A stretch of 64,000 bases of DNA from Amblyomma americanum (lineage: Eukaryota > Arthropoda > Arachnida > Ixodida > Ixodidae), in the NCBI RefSeq assembly GCF_052857255.1, contig NC_135497.1:182938204-183002203 (forward strand), given 5' to 3'. The stretch's first letter is position 1. Each line of letters starts with the position of its first letter. Position numbers and translations under genes: made by a program. This document shows, piece after piece, positions 35,985 through 46,002 of the stretch. A model generated the notes under the pieces. The model saw only the letters and a list, made by a program, of their open reading frames with translations, ran no database searches and was not told the DNA's origin.

Positions 35985-37893
35985 CAAAAGCATCTGTCTA
36001 CTTCGCATCTTGAAGATCCATTTCTTGTACTCAATTCGCAGTGTGGTTGAGTATCTTAAGAATGACAATCCAGCAGATTGTCTTGTGATTAGTGTCGATG
36101 TAAAACTGTTTTATTCTATCCCGTATGAAGATCTTGTGAAAAGCTTATGAATGTGTATATCGGAGCACAACGATGAGCTTGTGTTTAGGAACGGGTGTGT
36201 AACATAAGTCTTGTTTGGCACTTGCCTCCTTTTATTTGAAGTGAAGAGCATGTTTGTGCAGTATGGCAGTGCAGCATATGTTCAAAAGTCTGCTAAATGT
36301 ATCGATTCGAAGGTTGCCCCTGTGCTAAGCAATATTCTCTTAAGCAGGGTGGATGGAATGATTGCCAAGAAATTGCATGGGCTGGGGGGGAAATCTTTCG
36401 CTACGTCTGTGATTTTCTGGTCTTTTACAAAGGTTGCGATAGTGTGGGACCTGTACATATTGTGAACTTGTTTAAGGAGCAAGGCCTTTATCTTAAGTTT
36501 ACCTTGGAGAAAATGTCCCAACAAAAAGAGCTGCGGTTTCTGAACCTTACCTTGATGTTCTGCACACGCCATGTGTGCTAGCGATATTCACCCAGGAGTG
36601 TTAAGCAGCTACTTGACTGTTGGTTGAACGATTCTAAGCTAGTGAAAGATAGCATTGCGTCGTCAAGTCTAGGCTCGGTATTGGTGAAGCCATGCTTTTA
36701 CAGCGTGACAACTGGTTTCCAAGAGAAGATTTTAAGGCTAATGAAAGCATGATTTCCCAACCATGCTATTGCAGGAGCGTGCGATAAATTGTTAAAGCTG
36801 AGCATATAAGATTGGGCAAGTTGGTCAGACATGCTAAAGATAAGAATGGCACAGCATCAAGTAACGAGGACAACAGGAGAGCACACCCACGCACAATTGC
36901 CATCCTTGGAGCGGATGCAGAATCTAAGAGCGCATACTTGACATTCAGCGTTGGCAGCCAAGGATCGGGCTCGTTCAAACTTTAGCATTCAAATCCGTGT
37001 TTCCTCGTTTCCTTGACTGTCAACGCTGAATGTCAAGCACGCGCTCTTGGATTCTATATCTGCTCCAGGGTTGGCACTTGTGCGTGGGTGTGCTGTCCTG
37101 CTTTTCTCGTTACTTGATGCTGCGCCATTCTTCCCTTTAGCATGTTAAAAGCTGAAACCCCTTCGCAGGGACTGGCGTGATCAGGCCGGGGCCAGCCAGT
37201 GAGATGCCAAAAGACTGACTGTGTTACTGTACATACATAGATTGTTGCAAAATTTGAAAACTGTGGCCAGAAGGTATGACGTAAAAATGGTGTGTTCGGC
37301 CCCTAATAAGTTGTCTACAATCTGTAAAATTGTTAATAATTTTGTGAATTTCGTTAGGGAAAAGCACATGTGTCGAGTGAAACGTGGCAACATATATGTG
37401 CCTTGCAAAATGTATGTGGTGTGTCGGATACCATTCTCATGTGGTTGGGTTTATGTTGGTGAAACTGGAATGTGTATCAATGTACGACTACAGGAGCACG
37501 AGACCTATTTGGATATTGGTAGGAATTGTAACTTATCTGCATATTGCAAGGGATGTGAAGGCTGCTAGCCATTCCTTTCGGCAACACGCATTTTGGCGCT
37601 ACGTTCACAGCAGATTAACCAGAAAATTATCGAGGCTAGACACATCTTATGACTCGGTGACGAATGTGTGAGTGTGCTGCCCATAGCATTAACATGCAGC
37701 GGGTTGGACTGTCTAGATGAGAGGAATGTTAAGGGCAATCTTTTACTTATGTTGTGATGTAGCTTATGTGTAATTGTGTAGTTTGTGGTGTGTGGCTTTT
37801 CTGTATACTCTCTGTTCACTTCAATAAACTTCAGTTGCGAGTCAGTGCCTTTTTTGTTTCTTTTCTCGTCCCTGTCTCGTGCTGATAGATTCA
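35985..37893 (+). pseudogene. Penelope-like retroelement, plus copy
   Basis: It includes upstream RT lost from the minus copy: DCLVISVDVKLFYSIPYEDL (36080-36140), then KVAPVLSNILLSRVD near 36310. Motif C reads YVCDFLV (36402 on), so one catalytic Asp is changed. FKEQGLYLKFTLEKMSQQKE follows. After a fold-back insertion (36815-37155) the connecting region resumes, and GIY-YIG appears as VYVGETGMCINVRLQEHE (37450-37505), then CKGCEGC. The 3' end near 37893 (AATAAACTTCAGTTGCGAG, then a CGTCCCTGTCTCGTGCTGAT block) mirrors the minus copy. The G7 run near 36384 coincides with a frameshift. Confidence 0.8.
36815..37155. mobile_element. Fold-back (long inverted repeat) insertion in the Penelope element
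   Basis: Left arm about 36824-36962 and right arm about 37012-37150 are imperfect reverse complements over roughly 135 bases, sharing AACGCTGAATGTCAAG, CAGCATCAAGTAACGAG and ACAGCACACCCACGCACAA (CAGGAGAGCACACC in the left arm). The loop is about 50 bases. It interrupts the Penelope reading frame between GACDKLLKL and the GIY-YIG part. Confidence 0.75.
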
Positions 37894-39790
37894 AGTACTT
37901 GTAGAGTAGATTCACTGAATTGTGTACTTGCAGAGGCTTGTGAAAAAAACCAGAGGAATTTTCTTTCCTTTATGCAGAATGGAAGGTTGAAATTTTTTTA
38001 CTTAAATGTTTGCAGCATTAAATTCTATTCGGAAAGGTAAAACCCACTTTATTGTACATTTTGTGTGCAATGGTTCCGATGGCTGCATGCAACTGAAAAC
38101 ATTCGTCCAGGTTACCTAGCTAGCGTCCTTCTTCCTTGTGCCACATTTTCTGAAATAATATTTTGTCAAATTTATTTCAATCAGAATTTCTAAGAACATA
38201 TTAATTGCACCAAATTTGGTGATCATATATGACATAATTCAAAGCGTGATGATCATTGGTATTTTTTAGTCTGAGGCAGTACAATGAGAAGTACATAGTA
38301 TATAGTAAAATTAAATATGACCAGTCTAACATAAACAAAACTACTCTTTTTTTTGGAGGAAAATTTTGTTGCTACCGAAGTGCTGGAGTGACATGGCATT
38401 ATGAAAACGTGGACAGTGTGCTGTACTCATGATGGCACGAGAACTTGCGTACAGTGCTTCAGGCAATTGGTGAGTACCTTGGTGCTGTGCTTCTGCTAAT
38501 GTAGCCAAATTATGTTTTTAATCTAAGAGTGTATCTGAAAACTTAAGCAAAAATTGAGTAGTATTTAGATATTCGTACACCAGATACCACTGTTGAATTG
38601 GTTATTAACGAAGTGTCTCACATGTACCCTTGTCTGCTGAATATAGTAAGCATGGCTTTCGAGCTGAGTGCCTCCGACGTATGAAAAAAAATGGCCACTG
38701 GGCTGCTCCACGACGCGTAGAGCAGCCCAGTGTAGCACATTCAGGCTTCATGGAGTGGAGAATGAAGGCAGTAAATAATTTAAGAGTAGAAAACGCAGCA
38801 CAAACCACAGAACCAGGAAACTGACAGAACACACCGACCCTGATGACACTCTTTGCATGAAGGGTGTTATAAAGTTGCCTGTCATGTAATGCAAGATGGA
38901 GGTCGCACAGGACGGGTGTTAAATATGAGTTGATGCAGACACCTGTCATTACGTAATACTCACTATAGAACTCGAGCAAGAAGCAAAGGTAACAGCTGAG
39001 CATGGCCAGACTCTTGTGCTTTCCTCCGCAAGCAATCTGGAATTGCACTTAGAAATCTTTTATTCTTTCGCTTGACATATACATCATTGCTGCTAGTGGC
39101 GAGGAAAAGTACATACCCTTGATGTCAAGTGACAGTGCACTCACAGGGCTGGTAACAGCTCACTGAGGTGTTGTGATATACCTACAGGGCACCTCATGAG
39201 AAATTCTTAGGCATCAGAACATAGAGCCCTTGCAGGAATTCTCTCAAAGTTTGTTGCCACATGGACCTCTTCGTAATCAATGGCCCTAAAAGGCGAGCCT
39301 TCCTTTAGTGTCACAAAAAAGGCCTAGGACATGGGTCTTTTTGCTTCTCCATTAGTGCCAAAATGTTTGCTAGCGAGATCTTTCGCAGATATATAATTAT
39401 TTCCCAAAATGTCAAGAAGGAGACTGAAGCTGTGCCAAGCAGTACCAGTAAAAAACGTATCACAGCTGTTCAAAAAGCACAAAGACTCATGCCTTCATCC
39501 TTCTTTTGCATCAGACACATGAGGACACTTCATCTTTCTGGGTCATCATTTTGAAAAGGTTCACATGGCAATGGCCTTTGGTTAAATTTCTGCAAAGAGC
39601 CCTTTTTTGAAACTTGAGAAACCGTTCCTCGTGAGGCACACTGCAGAGATATTGGAATGCCTTAGTGAGCTGCTTCCGGTACGTGTGACTGCATTATCAC
39701 TGACATCAGACATTATTACATTTTCTTGCACATGCTGAGATAATGGAAACTATGAGTGAAAACATGCGGTTTGGGGGAAGTGTGCTTCCT
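37894..39790. other. No gene supported
   Basis: A 147-codon minus frame (38605-39048) and small plus frames have no known domain. A strong hairpin at 38696-38732 is listed separately. Confidence 0.3.
38696..38732. repeat. Perfect 13-bp stem hairpin
   Basis: CACTGGGCTGCTC and its exact reverse complement GAGCAGCCCAGTG are separated by 11 bases. Confidence 0.85.
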
Positions 39791-39945
39791 GGGGCCGTAT
39801 TCCAAGTTTGTGTCATAATAAAAAGCGTCATAATCTGCCGCAACGGGCACACCTAAGTGGTTGAAACGCCAGAAGCGGAAGTGGGGGTTCGGATGCAGCG
39901 AAAAGGGTCGAAGAAACCGGACGGTGACGTCAAACATATAGCACA
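39791..39945 (+). mobile_element. Harbinger-type terminus
   Basis: TGGGGCCGTATTCCAAG, then the GCAGCGAAAAGGGTCGAAG and GACGGTGACGTCAAAC blocks shared with 15112-15210. No coding sequence recognised. Confidence 0.4.
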
Positions 39946-41169
39946 TAGTGTACGCAGCAGATGCTCGACAGCCAACATGGCGGCATGCTCTGAAGTGGAG
40001 CCTCTCGCTTCGAAGTGAACTCGTCGATATTACTGCGTTTTTCGGCCCGGGAACTGGATATAAACTGAGTGCGGGAGTTTCGCTTCGTCTTGTCTTGCCT
40101 ATAACAAATTGGATGGACGATAAATTCGGCAAGCGTCCCGCTTTTTTCAGATGTTACCAATGTTCCTTGCTCGCTAAGTTGTGCATTTAGTACTATGTAC
40201 AGAAAGGCACCTGCATTGAATTGCATCTGGCGCCCATCCTGAGCTACTTTCTATTTGCACAAAATGATAGACAACTGTAAAGACTTCCATGAGCACAGTG
40301 CCGCCCGGGAAAGCGCATTTTGTCTGCTTCTTTCTGGACTTGTGGTTTTTACTGTTTACTGTTATGAGAAATGAATTTTGGGCAATAAATTATAACGGGT
40401 TGCTTCTCAGTGAATGGCTTTTGCAAGCTTCTACGAAAGCCAATTGTTCAATAGCGGATGGTTGAAATGTATTTGTGAAATTTATATTTGGTGTTGTGTG
40501 ACTACTAAATGAGGATTTTTTTATGCTTTTCAGATGGATCCGACAGCAATGTGCAGATGTACAATGTGTGTAGTTTGCCATGAAAATAAAACGTATGTAC
40601 TTGTACTCACCCAAACATTTACCACTCTTTCATTCTAAGCTGCATTCTTTGTACGTATGCAATATATAATATGCATAAAGGAAAGCCTTGTACATAATAC
40701 TTATTTCTTCGACACCTAGAGGGCTATATCTGCAGTGAACATTGTGGGCAGAAGCTATACGAAGACGCATGTTCATGTACTACAGAAAGTACATAATTAC
40801 AATACAGATAATTTCCGCTCTAGATGAAATGAGTTCCGAGTGAACGGAGGACGTATGCATACACATTGCGGAAACTTCAATAAGAACAAAACAGAAGCAT
40901 TCGTTGTGAAAAACGATTTCGGTCTCGTGCATAGCATGGCGTAACTTTCCGTCACCAAGAATGTGACAGTCGTCATACGGAGTCTCTGTTTCTGACATTA
41001 AGTCCGTACCTCATGTTGCGGAAAACCCTCCGGCAACGCATTACCAGCGGGTTTCTCTGTACTGCGAAGCATTTTTTTTTTACAGTGTGTCACAGAGGTG
41101 ACGACGGCACCCACCTCTTCTCTGCACTAACTTTACAAATTGCCTCCAACACCCGTTGTACGCATTTGC
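39946..41169. other. No gene supported
   Basis: Short unrecognised frames only. Confidence 0.3.
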
Positions 41170-41724
41170 TCACCACCGGTTGTGCGTTGCAGACGTACGC
41201 CTCATTACCAACGGCAGCTTGAAAGCTGCCCATGGCAAATAACCGCAGTGCACATAGCACCTAGCGCCGTACCGACAACGCGCTCGCACGCGCACCTCCC
41301 AGTTCATCGGCGACTTCGTTGCATAGCCACTCCACAGTCTGCTTCTCCAGTCGAAAAAGGTGTCGTAACAGCTCGTCCGGCAAACCAAACGCGTCTGCGT
41401 GAGCCCTCCTTCGCCGTTGCTCGCGCCAGAACAGCCACCTTAGTCGTATCGCCACGTACACCGCCACCATTTTCTGTCACAAACTCAACGGTCAAATTGA
41501 CGGCCTCGAAACTGTCACAAAAAAATGTCAATTAGCGGCTGCATAATTAGGTGTGCAACGTCACCACTTCTGCCACATCCGTGACGTAATCTGCAGCCAC
41601 CCATGACGCAAAAAAGCAAAATGGCCGCCGGCCACGACCGACCAATAGGAGCGAGGCTTGTTGACACCTTTTTGACAAGTTTTTGACAATTTTCTTAATT
41701 GACAGTTGCGTAATCTGGCCCCAG
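41170..41724 (-). pseudogene. PIF/Harbinger element: terminus and first transposase exon
   Basis: The minus strand starts with the terminus CTGGGGCCAGATTACGCAAC, then a CpG-rich leader, then an exon beginning MVAVYVAIRLRWLFWREQRR at 41470. This continues with AHADAFGLPDELLRHLFRLE, QTVEWLCNEVADELGG and ARASALSV, the N-terminal helices of HARBI1-like transposases. The frame is open for 69 codons before diverging, and the DDE catalytic exons are absent. It is the best preserved of three Harbinger N-termini here. Confidence 0.6.
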
Positions 41725-41825
41725 GTTAGAATAAATGGGCCGCCTCCTACTGTCCGAGGTGAGGCCCTGGGCTGCAGCCCCCTAAGCCCCCCCTAGTCCA
41801 GTGCTGCGCGTGACCTCAAACATAT
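41725..41825 (+). repeat. Dispersed repeat R, right part
   Basis: AGGTTAGAATAAATGGGCC, CTACTGTCCGAGGTGA and CCCTGGGCTGCAGCCCCC match 58285-58385. It begins exactly where the Harbinger terminus ends. Confidence 0.65.
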
Positions 41826-42545
41826 AGCCTCGTGCTCGATCAAGACAACAACCTCACTTGAAGCCGAAGAAACAGCCATAGCGTTTGCCATTTCCTCCTC
41901 CGCTGCCACACTCATTCTAAGTGACTCTAAAACAGCAATCACGAATTTTGCGCGGGTACAGATTCATTCTACCACCCGAAAAATCCTCAATTCTCGCTCC
42001 ACAGAGCCGCGACCAGTTCAAATACTTTGGGTGCCAGCCCACGCTGGTAACCCCGGCAACGAAATGGCCCACTCTTGCTCGAGCGTATACGTCAACTGAG
42101 CGGGGCACTCAGTAGACCGGGGTAGCGCTAGGGACCGGCTCGTCACCTATCATGAAATAACCCTCCATTACAAGGAGCAGACTCGTCTATCCCCCACCAC
42201 ACGTCTACCTCTCGAAAGAACAACAAACTACCTGGACACAGCTGCGGGCTCGCAGATTCCCTTCACCGGCTTTGTTAGCTCTTATCCGCCCCAGGCCAAT
42301 ACAGGCCCCAATGCTCTCTTTGTGGGTTTCCGAGAGCCAACTTTTACCACATTTTATATCTCTGCCGAGGATTCCAACCACCTGGAACCTCACGTACAAA
42401 GAGGGATGGGAGATCATGGTCTCCAGCTCCGAACCAGCCTCACAAAGGCGGCTGGTAAAGTGGGCTGGAGCTGTCGCCGCACGTCATGGACTGTTGGCCA
42501 CCACCCGGGATCAAGTGCCAGACCAACCCTAGGCAGTAACTCATC
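41826..42545 (+). pseudogene. Old LINE: RNase H and C-terminal end
   Basis: Broken frames give LEAEETAIAFAISSSAA, LILSDSKTAITNFA and WVPAHAGNPGNEMAHS (RNase H), then RLVTYHEITLHYKEQ and PRIPTTWNLTYKEGWE near 42365-42420. Domain order matches the RNase H LINE at 13.0 kb. Several frameshifts and a TGA after VYVN mark it as old. Its last about 500 bases are repeated at 46003-46500 as part of a larger duplication. Confidence 0.65.
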
Positions 42546-44176
42546 CATAAGGCTCATCAGTAACGCTTTCACCTACCTACCTGTGTGTTTTATTTTTTTC
42601 AGGATCCATGCAATATCCGCGGTGACTAAACTTTGTCCAAAAAGTGGATAATGTATCTATCTTATTGTAAAGGAAAAACGCATTTCTAATTTAGAAACTA
42701 CGTACGGCAGTGTTCTGAAAACGCTTCAGGTCGTCTGGTTTCATTATCGTTGTGGCATGCTGCAACAGCTTGAGCCGCGACATACCCATTTGTCCAGCTT
42801 TAGGAGCAACCCAGTCGGAAGTAACCAAACATTCGAATTTCACACCTGCAAACACAGCATGACCGGCGTATCGAGTCCATGCATGCATCATGCAGTCCAT
42901 GCAGTGCTGTACATATACGTAGGCTCTTTCTCTAATCAGGCAAGCGCGCTCTTCATGGCAGGAAGGAAGGATCTACGCTAGCATCAATGCTCTTGTGTAA
43001 AGAGGAATTCATGATCCTTCAAGTTGTGCATACAACTTTTTCCTCGCTTTCCCCGCAACGTCGTGTTGCAAAATAAAAATGAAATTCAATTCAGTATCGC
43101 ACTAGGAAATATAAAAAAAAAGCTGCGTCCTCGCTTGCAATAACTTTGAAATATTTACGTCTTCTTTCTTCATGTTAATATTGACTGCTAAGAGAGCAAT
43201 ATTCACTACAGCTGCGTCCAACGTAAGACGCAGTTTCAACTAGGAGTACGCCCGCCTCGTTCAATCAACACTGGCAACGGCGCTCAGGCTCTGACGTTGA
43301 AAACCGCTGATGGACATTGCATGTTGCAGTTAAAAGAATGGCATTACGCAGCTGGCTGAGGGTCTCGTGTGCTTATATTGTTATGCACGCAGATGCTAGC
43401 TACCGTCGGCGCGCACGATAGTTCGCACTGTCACAGAAGTTAGTCAACATATTTATCCACTCAGCGCAAAATAACCGCTCGCTACCGCACCAGGTGAATA
43501 TGCGTCCACTTCGAAATAAAATATCGATGATAATGCGCGATGCTTAAAGCGGCGCATTAAAACGACACCGGCACAGTTCGACTCTCGAACCCATTTTCCA
43601 GCGCCGATTCTTGCCGTCATCAAGCGAAGTTGAGGACGCGGTAGGATCAAGCTGTGGGCGCGGTGTTGCCAGATCAGTGTTGTAGGCGTTACCGAAAAAA
43701 AGTAACTAAATACTACTCGTTAAGCTAAAAAAAAAGGAGCGCGTTACCGACCTACGTTAGTTACAAAAAAAAAGGAACGCTGTACTGTTTCGGGAAAAAG
43801 TACCGCACGTTATTTCGTCTTTATTTCATGGCCATAAATTTTAGTTAGTGCGTCTTCGCTGCAAGAGCTGACGATACCAATTTAATAAAGTTCATATTTC
43901 ACGTACCACTTCTGCCCAAACAACGATTTTACGCATGCAGGACTTTAGCAGCGTTTTAGTGGCCTGTAGAGTCATGTGAGCCAAAGTAATGTGATCACTG
44001 TGTCAAGCTGACTGAAAAGCAACCACTTTTGCTGCGGAGATGAAAAAAAGAAATGTATATTGACTGGATTTTCTGTTTTTTGATTTGAAAATGAGTGGGC
44101 TGACTCTTGTACACCGTAACAAGTGCCTAAGCTGATAAGCAACGAGTTAATACTGACACTCAACCGTTAAATAGCC
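42049..44176. repeat. 2.1-kb direct repeat, copy 1
   Basis: 2128 bases that recur at 46003-48117 in the same orientation. It starts inside the RNase H motif of the old LINE (CCCCGGCAACGAAATGGC) and ends CAACCGTTAAATAGCC. Differences are about 1-2% by eye, plus small indels (for example 26 bases near 44015-44040). Apart from the LINE tail it holds no recognised gene; a small minus-strand exon-like frame is listed separately. Confidence 0.93.
42691..42850 (-). other. Unrecognised exon-like frame, also present in the second repeat copy
   Basis: On the minus strand a CTGTGTTTGCAG acceptor precedes a frame reading TSDWVAPKAGQMGMSRLKLL, then IMKPDDLKRFQNTAV and a stop. The amino-acid composition looks protein-like and the frame survives in both 2.1-kb copies (46645-46804). 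I do not recognise the family. It could be the last exon of a host gene or chance. Confidence 0.3.
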
Positions 44177-46002
44177 GAATCAAGAGAAGTTTATTGTACT
44201 GTGAAACAATGGATACAAAACTGACAGGAAATCCAGAGGGGAAACAGAGGTCATACACACCTGCATACATGTACTGTACATCCATACACAACATGTGTAT
44301 ATATACACTTTAACATGCACATATATACAATGGCAACCCTGCTGTCTTGGCAGGAAAAAAAAAAACTACAAGCACAATCGTTATACATTGCGCAAATACC
44401 TCTAACATGAATACACAAATACTATGCTCACCTGTTAATCACTGAAAAAAAAAGGGGGGGTGACAATTTAGAAAGTTATGTGGGCATGATATAGTGCCTG
44501 AAAGTGCGTAGGACCCTGCAGATGTCAGTAGGCTGTCGCGACTAGCGACAACCGGCCTTCTTTGATTTTAATGAACCGTGTGTGCCACCTGCGAAGGAAG
44601 GCGGCCTCTCCTAGCTCAACTAGTTGACGGTTTAAATGTTCAGCCATCTGACGGCGGAAGCGAAGTAAGAGGGGATGCATGGCTCGCTGCGGGCGCCTGC
44701 GCCAAGCAGCTAAGCCACGCAGCTTCCAAATCACGCATGCCCCTAGGCACACAAGTAAGTCTCTGAACGCGTCTCGTCTGCGCGAATGAGCACGCAACCG
44801 GATTTTAAACATACTTGACAGTAATCGCCAAAACACGCGCGCCACGACGCACTCGAAGAGTGCGTGGTCGATTGTCTCAACGCTCCGACACTGGGGGCAA
44901 GTGTTTGACGGTATCACTCTCCATGCTGACAGGCGATCCGCGGTCGGCAATACTCGCCAACCCCGAAGCCAACCGAAATCCCGTATATGAGCGGGCAGAT
45001 GAGAAGAAGTCAGTTGCTTCCACCTAGCCGCTTGGCTTCGTCTGAGGTTATCGGCCGTCAGGCGGCTCACAGCCAGCGCCTCGCTAACGCGGACCGGGGG
45101 CTTACGCCAGATGTCTTCGTCCGGTAGTGCGGCCGTGAGCCGCCTGAAAGCGCTTGAGACGTAGCTATAGTGTGCCGGCGGGTTCACGGCTCTCGGGCCT
45201 ACGTGCTGTTGGTCCGGTTGAAAATGGCGGAGGGAGATCCCCAAAAAATATTGCACTAAGTGGTATCCAGCATATGCCTGGTTTTGCAATAATGTTAATG
45301 TTTCCCGTACTGCAAGCACCTCACATACGGTGGCAGGGCAGGGAAGGCCCAAGCCGCCCATGCTTCGCGGCAAACGCGTCAGCTGGCGAGCCACGACCTC
45401 CGTTCTGCCCTCCCACAAAAACGCGCCGCACATTGAGGCAAATCTACGCAAAAAACGGCCGGGGGGGCGAGCAATGTGCCCCACATAAAAAAGTGCCGAT
45501 GACACACTTGTCTTGATTATAAAAACTCGCTCAGACAGGGAAAGCCTGAACTGAGAAGCAACGGTAAACCGCTGTGCCGCTGTGCGGCGAAGTTCTACCC
45601 AATTCCGCGCTGAAACCTCTCCTGTGGGGAGAAAGGTCACGCCGAGGACCTTCATCCTTTCTACCCACTGAATGCCGCTCGGCAGTGCTCCCGAGAACGG
45701 GCCCAACCGCATTGCGCTACATTTGGCGGGGTTCAAAAGTGCGCCGGAAAGATTGCTGTAAGCCCTGAACAGCTGAAGGAAGGCGACGCAGCTGTCCGCA
45801 TCGCGCAGGAAGAGCGACACGTCGTCCGCGTATGCCGACACCCGCAGCTGCCCCTGGGGAGGGAGAGGTAATCCCCTAATGGCGGACGAGGCTATGATGC
45901 GACTGAGGAGGGGTTCTAGGCAAATTACAAAAAGGGCCGGTGAAAGTGGGCACCCCTGCCGGATGCCTCTTGTTACGTTTATGTGGTCACTAAGGGCAAC
46001 GA
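44177..46002 (-). mobile_element. 5'-truncated L1/Tx1-like LINE lying exactly between the 2.1-kb repeats
   Basis: The minus strand opens in RT motif B (RGIRQGCPLSPALFVICLEP near 45920-45970), then SAYADDVSLFLRD (YADD at 45821-45835), LNPAKCSAMRLG, VLGVTFLPTGE, and a C-terminal finger TCPQCRSVETIDHALFEC near 44860-44910, with a stop at 44525. The open frame from about 46000 to 44525 has no stop, so it is fairly young. A 350-base 3' UTR ends with AATAAACTTCTCTTGATTC and no poly(A) tail. GCPLSP suggests an L1/Tx1-type RT; the clade is tentative. Upstream RT and endonuclease are missing. Confidence 0.85.

Noticed and set aside
35578..36150. 190-codon plus frame at the Penelope junction treated as one protein
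   Set aside because: Its first half is antisense to the minus Penelope RT. Only the last part (from about 36050) is plus-strand RT.
34597..37893. Hammerhead ribozyme in the Penelope ends
   Set aside because: Penelope elements often carry one, and I looked for CTGATGA with a following GAAA core in both ends, but found no convincing pair.
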